Positions 25,115-33,761 of a stretch of DNA of 64,000 nucleotides are shown piece after piece. The position numbers were made by a program, and so were the translations under genes. The stretch spans positions 124,001 to 188,000 of the forward strand of contig NZ_AODD01000005.1 of assembly GCF_000525835.1 (NCBI RefSeq), given 5' to 3'. The notes below the pieces were generated by a model that had not been told where the DNA came from, did not search any database, and saw only the letters and a program-made list of their open reading frames with translations. This DNA comes from Listeria grandensis FSL F6-0971 (GTDB lineage: Bacteria; Bacillota; Bacilli; Lactobacillales; Listeriaceae). Position 1 is the stretch's first letter. Every line of letters begins with the position of its first letter.

Positions 25115-25933
25115 ATGAAGAAAACAGTAGCCACTATTGCGACAGGGTTAGTCTTAGCCGGAATTGGATCAACTCAGGTTAGTGCGGCAGAATATACAGT
25201 TCAATCAGGGGATTCACTATGGAAAATTTCAAATGAAAATAACATCTCCATAGATCAGCTGAAGAAAAATAACAATCTAAGCTCGAATCTTATCTTTCCC
25301 AATCAAAAATTAGAAGTTGGTACGGTCAAAGCGGATACAACTAAAGTAGATAACGGTACATATAAAATTGTACCAGGTGATACTTTGAGTGAGATTGCTC
25401 AAAATCATAATGTTACTGTTTCTCAACTGAAATCATGGAACTCTTTATCATCGGATTTGATTATTGCGGGAGAAACGCTAACTATCGGAGAAGCTCAGAG
25501 TGAGACTCCAACTGAACCCAAGCAGGAAGTCAAATCAGAATCTTCATCCGTCCAAGAACAGGAGCAAGCACCTCAAAAGGAGAAAGCAACAACTAGCACA
25601 CCTAGCAAGCAAGCGCAAAGTTCAAACAAAAGCGCATCTAGCAGTGTATCCAAAGAGATTACAGTGACTGCGACTGCATATAGCAAAGCAGAACCTGGCA
25701 TGGGGCATATGACGGCTTCGGGGATTGATTTGAATGATAATCCAAGAGTCATTGCAGTAGACCCATCCGTTATTCCATTAGGCTCAAAGGTATATGTTGA
25801 GGGATACGGAGAAGCAATTGCTGCTGATACTGGTGGCGCAATCAAAGGTAACAAGATTGATGTACATTTAGATAGTGTACAAGCTTGCTACAATTGGGGC
25901 GTTAAAACAGTAAAAGTACAAATTTTAAACTAA
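25115..25933 (+). CDS. Secreted LysM and 3D-domain wall protein (YocH/Sps type)
   Basis: A 272-residue exported protein: signal peptide to about residue 25 (cut after VSA), two LysM repeats (about 26-70 and 80-125) that bind peptidoglycan, a Ser/Glu/Gln-rich linker, and a C-terminal 3D domain (about 180-272) with the conserved aspartates in AVDPSVIPLG, AADTGGAIKG and IDVHLDS. 3D domains of the Rpf/Sps and MltA families cut peptidoglycan and are linked to regrowth and wall turnover. It corresponds in position and domains to lmo2522. AAGGAGG precedes the ATG. Confidence 0.9.
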   Translation: MKKTVATIATGLVLAGIGSTQVSAAEYTVQSGDSLWKISNENNISIDQLKKNNNLSSNLIFPNQKLEVGTVKADTTKVDNGTYKIVPGDTLSEIAQNHNVTVSQLKSWNSLSSDLIIAGETLTIGEAQSETPTEPKQEVKSESSSVQEQEQAPQKEKATTSTPSKQAQSSNKSASSSVSKEITVTATAYSKAEPGMGHMTASGIDLNDNPRVIAVDPSVIPLGSKVYVEGYGEAIAADTGGAIKGNKIDVHLDSVQACYNWGVKTVKVQILN

Positions 25934-25952
25934 TATTTTCAGTTATAAATGC

Positions 25953-25992
25953 AAAATCGTGATTGGTGTCTCATCAGTCACGATTTTTTTGT
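25953..25992 (+). terminator. Intrinsic terminator after the LysM-3D gene
   Basis: AAATCGTGA and TCACGATTT pair across about 15 bases, followed by T residues. Confidence 0.85.
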
Positions 25993-26101
25993 GCTGTATA
26001 TTGTTACATAGATTCGTAATGAAAGAATATATAATTTTAAGATATGAAGAATCGTATATTTATGATAAACTTAGATATATGAGAAATATAGGAGTGAACA
26101 T

Positions 26102-26833
26102 ATGAAACAGACTGTTGATATTCTGGGTATTCCATTTTATAATGTTTCTCAAAGCACTTTTGTAGATGAATTAATAGAGGCTGCTGCGAATCAAGAACGT
26201 CGGTTTGTAGTGACGGCTAACCCTGAAATAGTAATGCATACAAAGCAGGATATGGCGTTTAATCACGCAGTTCTCCAAGCGGATTATATCGTTGCTGATG
26301 GTATTGGTGTTGTTAAGGCTGCAAAAAGTATTGGGAAACCACTGGAGGGAAGAGTAACAGGCTTTGATACGATGTTGGGGCTTCTCCAAAAAGCGAATGA
26401 AATGAAAATGAGTGTATATTTTGTTGGTGCAAAACCAAATGTTATAAAAAAACTTGTCAAGCATGTGGAACAAAATTACAGTGATATTAATATTGTAGGA
26501 GCGCGTGATGGCTATTTTCTTGCTTCAGAAGCAGAGGCTGTAGCCGACGATATCTTTCAAAGTAAAGCGGATTTTATTTTTCTAGCGCTTGGATTTCCAA
26601 GGCAGGAGAAGTGGATATCCTCGTATATAGAGAAATTCAATAAAGGCATTTTTATAGGTGTTGGAGGGAGCTTTGATGTACTTTCTGGTTGTACTAAACG
26701 AGCTCCGGAGTTTTGGGTTAAGTCGAACTTAGAGTGGTTATACAGAATTTTATCCCAACCTAGACGTTGGAGGCGGGCATTGGCTATTCCAAAATTTGTA
26801 ATGGCAATGAAAAGGCAAAGGAAGCAAAGGTGA
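26102..26833 (+). CDS. tagA: N-acetylmannosaminyltransferase TagA
   Basis: WecG/TagA/CpsF-family enzyme that adds ManNAc from UDP-ManNAc (made by MnaA) to GlcNAc-PP-undecaprenol, completing the wall teichoic acid linkage disaccharide. The 243-residue protein has the conserved VADGIGVV with the catalytic aspartate at D66, and LGFPRQEKW. It acts at the inner face of the membrane. menC follows 6 bases later and tagO after that, so the three are probably cotranscribed. Confidence 0.93.
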   Translation: MKQTVDILGIPFYNVSQSTFVDELIEAAANQERRFVVTANPEIVMHTKQDMAFNHAVLQADYIVADGIGVVKAAKSIGKPLEGRVTGFDTMLGLLQKANEMKMSVYFVGAKPNVIKKLVKHVEQNYSDINIVGARDGYFLASEAEAVADDIFQSKADFIFLALGFPRQEKWISSYIEKFNKGIFIGVGGSFDVLSGCTKRAPEFWVKSNLEWLYRILSQPRRWRRALAIPKFVMAMKRQRKQR

Positions 26834-26839
26834 TATGGA

Positions 26840-27925
26840 ATGCTTATTAAACAGGTAACGATATATCACCTCGAAATGCCGCTTAAAACTCCCTTTAAGA
26901 CGAGTTATGGTATTATGCATACTAAGAGCCTATGTATCTTAAAAATCGTCTCAGATGATGGATTAGAGGGTTATGGTGAACTTGAGGCATTTTCAGCACC
27001 ATGGTACACAGAAGAGACTACCAATACGGCAAGTTTAATCATAAAAAACCACCTTCTTCCGATGCTAAAAGGTCTTGATATCAAGGAACCTAGCCAAATA
27101 AACCAGCTTTTTCAAGTCGTTCGAGGAAATGAAATGGCAAAATCTGCTGTTGAAACTGCAGTGTGGGATATTTTCTCGAAGCTATCTGGTCAATGTCTAA
27201 CAGCGTATCTCGGCGGGAATCAAGGAGATATACCTGTTGGCGTGAGCATAGGCATTCAAAAAGATACCACTGAATTAGTGCGAATTGTGGGTGAATATGT
27301 GCGAGCTGGCTACACTAGAGTGAAGCTTAAAATTAAGCCAGGATCAGATATAGAATCTGTGCGCCAGGTCAGGAATGAGTTTCCCGACTTAACGCTGATG
27401 GTAGATGCTAACTCTGCATATAACAGGACTGACATTTCGATGTTAAAGAAACTAGATCAATACAATTTAGCGATGATCGAGCAGCCTTTTGGTGTGACCG
27501 ACTTTGTAGATCATGCATGGCTACAAAAGCAATTGTCTACCCCAATTTGTCTCGATGAAAATATTCGTTCTGTGAGTGACGCTAGGCAGGCGTTTGAACT
27601 CCAAAGTGCGAGGGCAATTAATGTGAAAATTGCGCGTGTAGGAGGCCTAGATGAAGCTCTTAAAATAGCTACATTTTGTCACGAAAACGGTATGATCGCT
27701 TGGTGTGGAGGGATGTTCGAAGCCGGAATCGGTAGGGCACATAATATTGCACTAGCCGCTAGGACTGAGTTCACTTTTCCAGGAGATATATCGGCATCCA
27801 ATCGCTATTTTGAGAAAGATATTATCAAGAATGATTTTAAAATTAATAATGGAAAGATAACAACGCCAATAGGTTCAGGTATCGGTGTAGATATAGACCA
27901 AAAAAAGTCTGGCATCCTATTGTAA
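26840..27925 (+). CDS. menC: o-Succinylbenzoate synthase / N-acylamino acid racemase family
   Basis: Enolase-superfamily enzyme of 361 residues. The catalytic set is complete: KxK in VKLKIKPG, metal ligands in MVDANSAY, EQPF and CLDENI, and the second lysine in NVKIARVGG, with the family block WCGGMFEAGIGRA. This is the OSBS/NSAR subgroup, whose members make o-succinylbenzoate for menaquinone and often also racemise N-acylamino acids. No other men gene is nearby. In Listeria this locus seems to supply the menC missing from the main men cluster (inference). AAAGGTGA precedes the ATG. Confidence 0.8.
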   Translation: MLIKQVTIYHLEMPLKTPFKTSYGIMHTKSLCILKIVSDDGLEGYGELEAFSAPWYTEETTNTASLIIKNHLLPMLKGLDIKEPSQINQLFQVVRGNEMAKSAVETAVWDIFSKLSGQCLTAYLGGNQGDIPVGVSIGIQKDTTELVRIVGEYVRAGYTRVKLKIKPGSDIESVRQVRNEFPDLTLMVDANSAYNRTDISMLKKLDQYNLAMIEQPFGVTDFVDHAWLQKQLSTPICLDENIRSVSDARQAFELQSARAINVKIARVGGLDEALKIATFCHENGMIAWCGGMFEAGIGRAHNIALAARTEFTFPGDISASNRYFEKDIIKNDFKINNGKITTPIGSGIGVDIDQKKSGILL

Positions 27926-27973
27926 ACGACGAGAAGTCATCGTTTTAAACTGAAGGACGGAGCTGAAATTAAG

Positions 27974-29029
27974 TTGCAAATCTGGATCATGATTATTTGT
28001 TTCCTAATCGGAATACTCATTATTCCGTTAGTACGCAAGTTTGCTTTTCTTATAAATGCTGTGGATGAGCCTCGTGAACGGCACATTCATACGAAAATTA
28101 CACCAACATTAGGTGGCTTAGCTATATTTATAGCTTTCACTATCGGCATGTTGCTACTAACTGTGGATAAAAGTGGTTTTTTACCAGTGTACATAGGTGC
28201 GTTGATTATTGTTACAACAGGATTCATCGATGATATTATTGAATTATCACCCAGATGGAAACTTGTAGGGCAGATTAGTGCGGCCTTGTGTGTTGTATTA
28301 TGGGGTCAGATCACCATTGAATTTATTAATATTCCTTTTGCTGGACCTTTATATTTTGGTGTGTGGGCGATCCCTATTACAATTATTTGGATTGTAGCTA
28401 TTGTTAATGCGTTGAATCTAATTGATGGGTTGGATGGGTTAGCAGGTGGCATTGCAATTATCGCGCTTCTAACGATTGCTGGAATGGCCTTATTGCTCCA
28501 AGACATATTTGTAGCCCCTGTAGCGTTCATGTTGATTGCCTGTATCTTTGCTTTTCTGGTTTATAATTTTCCGCCGGCTTCTATTTTTATGGGGGATACT
28601 GGTTCACTGTTTCTTGGATATATGATTGCAGTTTTATCACTCATGGGCTTTAAAAATGTGACCTTTATTTCGATATTGGTGCCATTAATTATATTAGGTG
28701 TACCGCTCTCTGATACTTTTTTTGCAATTATACGCAGGCTAAAGTCGAGAACGCCAATTTCGATGGCTGATAGATCTCATATTCATCACCGTCTCATGGC
28801 GCTTGGCTTCTCGGAGAGACAAACGGTATTGTTGATTTATTGCATGGCAATTCTATTTTCGATCACTGGTTTCGTATTCTCTTTCTCTACGACCTGGGGA
28901 GCCGTCATCTTACTTGTATTGCTAGCTTTTTGCATCGAAATCATTGTGGAATTCATCGGCTTAATTGGCGAACAATATCGTCCGATTTTAAATATCTTAG
29001 CAAAAATACGACGGCGAAAAAAACATTAA
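27974..29029 (+). CDS. tagO: Undecaprenyl-phosphate GlcNAc-1-phosphate transferase TagO
   Basis: Polytopic membrane enzyme (about ten helices, 351 residues) that starts wall teichoic acid synthesis by moving GlcNAc-1-P onto undecaprenyl phosphate. The MraY/WecA family motifs are present: DDIIELSPRWK, NALNLIDGLDGLAGG, FMGDTGSLFLGY and the HIHHRL histidine motif. TTG start after GGACGGAG. It precedes a shared terminator and the convergent LCP gene. Confidence 0.93.
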   Translation: MQIWIMIICFLIGILIIPLVRKFAFLINAVDEPRERHIHTKITPTLGGLAIFIAFTIGMLLLTVDKSGFLPVYIGALIIVTTGFIDDIIELSPRWKLVGQISAALCVVLWGQITIEFINIPFAGPLYFGVWAIPITIIWIVAIVNALNLIDGLDGLAGGIAIIALLTIAGMALLLQDIFVAPVAFMLIACIFAFLVYNFPPASIFMGDTGSLFLGYMIAVLSLMGFKNVTFISILVPLIILGVPLSDTFFAIIRRLKSRTPISMADRSHIHHRLMALGFSERQTVLLIYCMAILFSITGFVFSFSTTWGAVILLVLLAFCIEIIVEFIGLIGEQYRPILNILAKIRRRKKH

Positions 29030-29077
29030 AAAGGCGCGAAACTCTAGAAGTTTATATCTAGGTTTCGCGCCTTTTAG
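29028..29077. terminator. Bidirectional terminator between tagO and the LCP gene
   Basis: AAAAGGCGCGAAACT and its complement GTTTCGCGCCTTTT form a long GC-rich stem with A and T tracts on both sides, serving both convergent genes. Confidence 0.9.
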
Positions 29078-29081
29078 CAAT

Positions 29082-30122
29082 TTAGTCATCTTCGCTGTAT
29101 GGAAGAGCGTTAGGGAATGGCTTGTTAACACCTTGTAACTGCCCAGCAAACTCATTTGCTACACTCTGTACAGAATTTTCATCGAGTTGATAGTAGTAGA
29201 CACCATCTTGCGGAGCATCATCACCTTTAAGAGCCAACGATTTCATATCAATATCATTCGTCATACCATATTTGGCAATAGAAAGCATTTGAGAAAAGGT
29301 CATGTTTGTTTTCATATTATCTCCCACTGCTTTTATAACATCGGAGTACTTATTGATAGAACCAAGAGAGGTAGCCTTATCGATGATTGCTTTCATGACA
29401 AGCTGTTGCCGTTTGCCGCGTTCGATATCATTGTCGATATGACGCGTTCTAGAAAGGGCTAACGCTTGCTCACCGTTAAGTTGTTGTTTACCTTTTTTCA
29501 AACTTATTGCCCCGGCCTGATCTTTGGAATTTTGTTCTGTGAAATCAACGGGCACGTCAACTTCAATTCGGTCAAGTGCATTGACTATTTCTAAGAAGGC
29601 ATCGAAGTTGAATCTGATATAATAATCAACAGGAACTTTAAAAAGATCTTCCACTGTTTTCATTGTCAATTCAGGCCCACCATAAGCGTGCGCCGCGTTT
29701 ATTTTCGTGAATTTGTCAGTAGTGTCATCTTTACTTTCAATATGAACATAGGAGTCTCGAGGAATACTCGTCATTTCAAGCTTGTTGTCCTTAACGTTTA
29801 ATGTTGCTAAAATAAGCGCGTCACTTCGAGGGTTTCCGCCATTATTTGCTTGTCTTTTAGCGCTGTCATCAACACCGATGATCAGGAATGAGAAACTATC
29901 TTTTATAGGATCAACATCTTTGTTTCGCAAGGACGAAGCCTCACCACTTCTTACATTATCATAGGAGTTATCTACGGCAAGTTTTGCTGAACTGAACAGA
30001 TATGTAGCATATCCAGCCCCCGCAAGCACGATTATCATCAATGGAATCAGGATTAAAAAAAGTACCAATCGGCGTCTTTTGTATTTCGCGCTTCTTGGAG
30101 CAGGGCTTTTGTTTATAGGCAT
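29082..30122 (-). CDS. LytR-CpsA-Psr (LCP) family wall polymer ligase
   Basis: A 346-residue type II membrane protein with a short basic N-terminus, one helix (about 19-42) and an extracellular LCP domain. Conserved LCP segments are IIGVDDS, RSDALILATLN, SIPRDSYVHI and LSRTRHIDNDIERGKRQQ, holding the Asp and Arg residues that bind the pyrophosphate head. LCP proteins transfer teichoic acid from the lipid carrier to peptidoglycan, which fits the adjacent tagA and tagO. The start follows AAGGAGAAAAT on the minus strand. Confidence 0.9.
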   Translation of the reverse strand: MPINKSPAPRSAKYKRRRLVLFLILIPLMIIVLAGAGYATYLFSSAKLAVDNSYDNVRSGEASSLRNKDVDPIKDSFSFLIIGVDDSAKRQANNGGNPRSDALILATLNVKDNKLEMTSIPRDSYVHIESKDDTTDKFTKINAAHAYGGPELTMKTVEDLFKVPVDYYIRFNFDAFLEIVNALDRIEVDVPVDFTEQNSKDQAGAISLKKGKQQLNGEQALALSRTRHIDNDIERGKRQQLVMKAIIDKATSLGSINKYSDVIKAVGDNMKTNMTFSQMLSIAKYGMTNDIDMKSLALKGDDAPQDGVYYYQLDENSVQSVANEFAGQLQGVNKPFPNALPYSEDD

Positions 30123-30202
30123 GAATTATTTTCTCCTTATAATTAAATTCTAAGCGTCTAGCTATATCCCGAAGTAAATTATTCGCGTATGCAATAGATG
30201 TA

Positions 30203-30211
30203 ATTGTATCA
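30203..30211 (-). promoter_or_regulatory. Extended -10 promoter of the LCP gene
   Basis: On the minus strand TGATACAAT lies about 80 bases upstream of the LCP start; no convincing -35 is seen. Confidence 0.35.
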
Positions 30212-30382
30212 TGATAAGAAATTTTATTTGTTACGATAGATTTACGTTTGTTTTAAAGTTACAATAAAGAACATTGCAAAACATGGATGCTTTTTTCTAT
30301 TATACATAAGTAAGCAGAAAATGAACATTAAAATCATCAAAAATAAGGTAAAATAAGTCGTATGTAATGCCTCTATAGTTAG

Positions 30383-30925
30383 TTAAACTAATTCACGCTT
30401 GTACTGCTCCACAGTTTCTAGCGTTTTAGTCTTCATAGCAAATTCAGAAACGGTTTTATCAAATGTGAAGTCTAGCTTTTTTAGTAGTTTACTAGAAGCA
30501 ATGTTTTCAGGAGATACTTTAGCCGTCAGAATTTTTATGGTTGTTGTTGTTTGAATAAGTTGAATGAAGACATGGAGAATTTCAGCCATTAGGCCAGTGC
30601 CCCAGTAACTTTGCTTCAATTCGTAACCAATTTCTGCAGTCATTGTATTTAAATATAGCTCATTGATGCCGAAAGAACCAATAATATTTCTATTGAGTTT
30701 GTCGATAATTACATACCTGTTAGCACTTTTTGTATCTAATATAGCAGAAATGATTTCATGTGCCTGTTCAATAGTATGGAGCGTTTCAATGTTCATATAA
30801 CGAGTGACCTCAGTGTTTGACCAAATCTTTAGTAACTTATCGGCATCATCGTGAGTCATCACTCGCAATAAGGTACGATTTGTTTTAAATTCCCATGGTA
30901 AATTTCGCAACTCATTTACTAGCAT
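30383..30925 (-). CDS. GNAT-family N-acetyltransferase (RimJ/RimL type)
   Basis: A 180-residue acetyltransferase resembling the RimJ/RimL and YdaF group: an N-terminal ETERLLLR-like strand (here KTNRTLLRVM), GYELKQSYWGTGLMAEIL as the acetyl-CoA region, and ENIASSKLLKKLDF near the end. The target is not known. Its ATG overlaps the last base of the yvyE stop codon, so the two genes are translationally coupled on the minus strand. Confidence 0.8.
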   Translation of the reverse strand: MLVNELRNLPWEFKTNRTLLRVMTHDDADKLLKIWSNTEVTRYMNIETLHTIEQAHEIISAILDTKSANRYVIIDKLNRNIIGSFGINELYLNTMTAEIGYELKQSYWGTGLMAEILHVFIQLIQTTTTIKILTAKVSPENIASSKLLKKLDFTFDKTVSEFAMKTKTLETVEQYKRELV

Positions 30926-31560
30926 TAGTTAACATCCTTTTCCCGATATTTTTGCCCGGTCTCATGCATTTTGATCTGCCCGTTTGTGAAATCTGTAGCC
31001 CATTTTTGGAAAGGCGCAACATCACCACTATCTACATAAACATCGATTACTATTTTGTCTGTGAATGATATCCCTGCCATTTGGTACCCCTTTTTTTCTA
31101 AAGCATTTTCAAACTTTGCATGCGATGCATAGTCGAGGGTACAAGAAATGATGATTGCTAAGGAGCGCTCTACAACCCCAAGCGTCTTGCAAGTTTCGCT
31201 TACAGCATTTCCATATGCACGCACAAGTCCTCCTGCGCCTAATTTCACGCCGCCAAAATATCTGGTTACTACTACGGCTACATTTTTTAGTTGTTTCTTT
31301 TTTAAAACTTCAAGCATTGGAACGCCGGCAGTGCCACTAGGTTCTCCATCGTCATTTGCTTTTTGATATTGATCCCGTTCTCCGATGAGATATGCAGAGC
31401 AGTTATGGCTAGCGTTCCAATGTTTTTTCTTTATATCCTGGATGAATTCTTGCGCACTTTGTTCATCAGTAGCTCGAATGACAGAGCAAATAAACCTAGA
31501 CTTATCAATGATTATTTCATGTTGCCCAGCTACTTTAATCGTTAAATATTTTTCTAGCAT
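30925..31560 (-). CDS. yvyE: YigZ/IMPACT family protein YvyE
   Basis: UPF0029 family protein of 211 residues with the IMPACT domain (GEPSGTAGVPML, VTRYFGGVKLGAGGLVRAY) and a C-terminal alpha-beta domain. The eukaryotic homologue affects Gcn2 signalling; the bacterial role is unclear, possibly nucleic acid or ribosome related. A frame extension to 31572 includes the ribosome site GGAGG itself, so the ATG at 31560 is correct. In B. subtilis yvyE lies next to degSU, and here degU is divergent on the other side. Confidence 0.88.
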   Translation of the reverse strand: MLEKYLTIKVAGQHEIIIDKSRFICSVIRATDEQSAQEFIQDIKKKHWNASHNCSAYLIGERDQYQKANDDGEPSGTAGVPMLEVLKKKQLKNVAVVVTRYFGGVKLGAGGLVRAYGNAVSETCKTLGVVERSLAIIISCTLDYASHAKFENALEKKGYQMAGISFTDKIVIDVYVDSGDVAPFQKWATDFTNGQIKMHETGQKYREKDVN

Positions 31561-31595
31561 ATAGGCCTCCAATTGTTAATTTAATCGTCTGTCCC

Positions 31596-31617
31596 CCTAG
31601 TTTAACGGAAAACTAGG
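31596..31617. promoter_or_regulatory. Inverted repeat in the yvyE-degU divergent region
   Basis: CCTAGTTT (31596-31603) and AAACTAGG (31610-31617) are perfect 8-bp arms in the leader of yvyE. It may be a leader hairpin or a repressor site. The rest of 31573-31959 holds the degU promoter and leader. Confidence 0.4.
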
Positions 31618-31679
31618 AGTGTGTATAGTTAGAAAATAAGTTTCCGGCATATTTGAAAGATGAAGTGGGAGCAAATTCA

Positions 31680-31688
31680 TGGTATAAT
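31680..31688 (+). promoter_or_regulatory. Extended -10 promoter of degU
   Basis: TGGTATAAT, a consensus -10 with TGn extension, lies about 270 bases before degU, predicting a long leader. Confidence 0.5.
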
Positions 31689-31912
31689 GAAATCTATTGT
31701 TACTTTTGATAGATAAAACCCATATCATCTAGGCATTTTTGTGGGTAATTTGGCAATTCATAAGGACGGATTACTTCGAGATGTCTAGAGGCAGCAACAA
31801 AACAAATGACAATGACTTCTAGAAAAACATGAAATGATACAGAGAAAAACTATGAAAATATAGTTTAGAAGGTTATTTTGAGTAGGCTTTTGAGCTACTA
31901 AAGGGATAAAAA

Positions 31913-31963
31913 ATGGGAACAAATATGAAAATAACAATTTTGAAGGAGGATTTCTCATTATGA
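31913..31963 (+). CDS. Candidate 16-codon leader peptide coupled to degU
   Basis: ATG at 31913 follows AAAGGGAT and opens a frame encoding [16 protein letters not shown], ending in TGA at 31961-31963, which overlaps the degU ATG as ATGA. The degU ribosome site (AAGGAGG) lies inside this frame. The arrangement suits translational coupling, but a frame this short can arise by chance. Confidence 0.3.
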   Translation: MGTNMKITILKEDFSL

Positions 31964-32646
31964 CTGTAAAAATCATGATTGTAGATGATCATCAATTATT
32001 TCGTGAAGGCATAAAACGTATACTCGAACTAGAAGATTCATTTGAAGTAGTTGCAGAAGCTGAAAATGGAAAAAATATTGTTGCTAAGGTACGTGAATAT
32101 CGACCTGATATCGTATTAATGGATATAAATATGCCTACTGTGAACGGTTTAGATGCTACAGAAATGTTAGTAAGACAATTCCCAAGCATTAAAGTAGTTG
32201 TTCTAACAATTCATGATACTGATGAATTTGTGACAGAAGCATTGCGAGCAGGAGCAGTTGGTTACCTGTTAAAAGAAATGGATGCCAAGGATCTTGTAGA
32301 CGCGATTAAGACGGTGGAAGATGGTGGAGCCTATATTCATCCTAAAGCTGCTATTAAATTAGTGCGTGAGTATCGACATTTAGCAAGTACTAACAATGCT
32401 CAAGGTGCTTACGGATATCAACAACCAGAAGTTAAGATGCCGCTACATATTCTCACACACAGAGAATGTGAAGTCTTACAGTTATTGACAGACGGGAAAA
32501 GTAACCGTGGTATCGGTGAAGCCTTATTTATTAGTGAAAAAACAGTTAAAAATCATGTGAGTAGTATTTTACAAAAAATGAAAGTAAACGATCGTACGCA
32601 AGCTGTTGTTACCGCAATCAAGAACGGCTGGGTATTTATTAGATAA
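31960..32646 (+). CDS. degU: Response regulator DegU
   Basis: A 228-residue NarL-type regulator: receiver domain with the phosphoacceptor D55 (IVLMDINMP) and acidic pocket DD at 9-10, and a C-terminal LuxR-type helix-turn-helix ([29 protein letters not shown]). In Listeria DegU controls flagella, chemotaxis and biofilm and lacks a DegS kinase; no kinase gene is adjacent here either. Acetyl phosphate is the proposed phosphate donor in that genus. Confidence 0.93.
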   Translation: MTVKIMIVDDHQLFREGIKRILELEDSFEVVAEAENGKNIVAKVREYRPDIVLMDINMPTVNGLDATEMLVRQFPSIKVVVLTIHDTDEFVTEALRAGAVGYLLKEMDAKDLVDAIKTVEDGGAYIHPKAAIKLVREYRHLASTNNAQGAYGYQQPEVKMPLHILTHRECEVLQLLTDGKSNRGIGEALFISEKTVKNHVSSILQKMKVNDRTQAVVTAIKNGWVFIR

Positions 32647-32668
32647 TCGTTAAATTAGAGGTGACCTT

Positions 32669-33522
32669 ATGGGGGGAAAAAAATTGCTATCGTGACAGAC
32701 AGTACTGCTTATTTACCCCAAGCAGTAATCGATAAGTTTGAAATATACAAAGTAGCCCTTTCGGTAACCATTGATGGTACATCTTACATCGAAGATAAGG
32801 ACATCGATGAGCGCAATTTTTATGATTTAGTGAAAACAGCGAAATCATTTCCAACTACGTCTCAACCAGCACCAGGGGATTTTTTGCTTCTCTATGAGAA
32901 ATTGCGAGACAAAGGCTTTGATACTATTATTAGTATTCATTTAAGCAGTGGTATCAGTGGGACATATCAAAATGCAGTTTCAGCAGGAAATATAGTCGAC
33001 GATATCCGTGTTATAGCTTATGATTCTGAAATAGCTTGTATGGCTATGGGAATGCTGGTAGAGAAAGCGGCTGAACTTGCCCATAGTGGAGGGACATCAG
33101 AAGCCATTGTGTTAAAGCTAAATGCTATGAGAGATGCCATGGATGCCTATTTCCTAGTAGATGATCTGAACCACTTAGCAAGAGGAGGAAGGCTCTCTAA
33201 TGCTCAGGCTGTAATTGGTAGTGTTCTCCAAATAAAGCCTATACTCTATTTTGAAGAAACCAAAATTGTCTTGTTTGAAAAAATAAGAACGCAGAAAAAA
33301 GCATTGCGCAGAATCGAAGGGATTTTAGAAGAAGCTGTTATTAAAGGTAATGCACAGCAAGTATACGTTGTCCATGGAAATTGTTATGATAAGGCTGAAG
33401 CATGGAGAAGTGAACTGAAGCAAATGCATCCGAATGTCGATTTTAATATCAGTTATTTCGGGCCAGTTATTGCAACGCACTTAGGTGAAGGCGCATTAGC
33501 ACTCGTATGGACAATAAAATAA
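32669..33522 (+). CDS. degV: DegV family fatty-acid-binding protein (probable frame error at start)
   Basis: DegV proteins bind a fatty acid and, as FakB, present it to the kinase FakA. The frame is clear from VTDSTAYLPQAV onward, with the fatty-acid loop TSQPAPGDF and HLSSGISGTYQNA. The frame as given can start only at GTG 32692, which would remove the first beta strand. The better start is ATG 32669, five bases after AGAGGTGA, which comes into frame if the G6A7 run at 32671-32683 lacks one base (then MGGKKIAIVTDSTA). Corrected length is about 284 residues. Confidence 0.85.
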
Positions 33523-33533
33523 TTGATGTTTGG

Positions 33534-33559
33534 CCTCCTAATCTCTAGGAGGTTTTTTT
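33534..33559 (+). terminator. Intrinsic terminator after degV
   Basis: CCTCCTA (33534-33540) pairs with TAGGAGG (33546-33552) across 5 bases, then T7. Confidence 0.92.
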
Positions 33560-33651
33560 CCAGTATAGCAGAAGCGACAGAAAAAAATAAATTACGTAAA
33601 AAAGTCCAAGTGTGACTGAAAAAAAATTAAAAATTCTATGCAAAAAAAGAT

Positions 33652-33685
33652 ACTATCCCTGATTCATTCCACTTTTGAGGATAGT
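33652..33685. promoter_or_regulatory. Inverted repeat upstream of comFA
   Basis: ACTATCC (33652-33658) and GGATAGT (33679-33685) are perfect 7-bp arms separated by 20 bases. It lies about 75 bases before comFA and may be a regulator site; I did not find a convincing ComK box. Confidence 0.35.
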
Positions 33686-33761
33686 TAGTCGATAAAATAG
33701 AAATATGGTAACTGGCATAAAAATTTTTTTTCGTGTATAAATGTATATACGAGGTGATAGT

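Noticed and set aside
33561-33761. ComK box upstream of comFA
   Set aside because: The region is rich in A and T runs, but no pair of AAAA-N5-TTTT boxes at proper spacing is visible.
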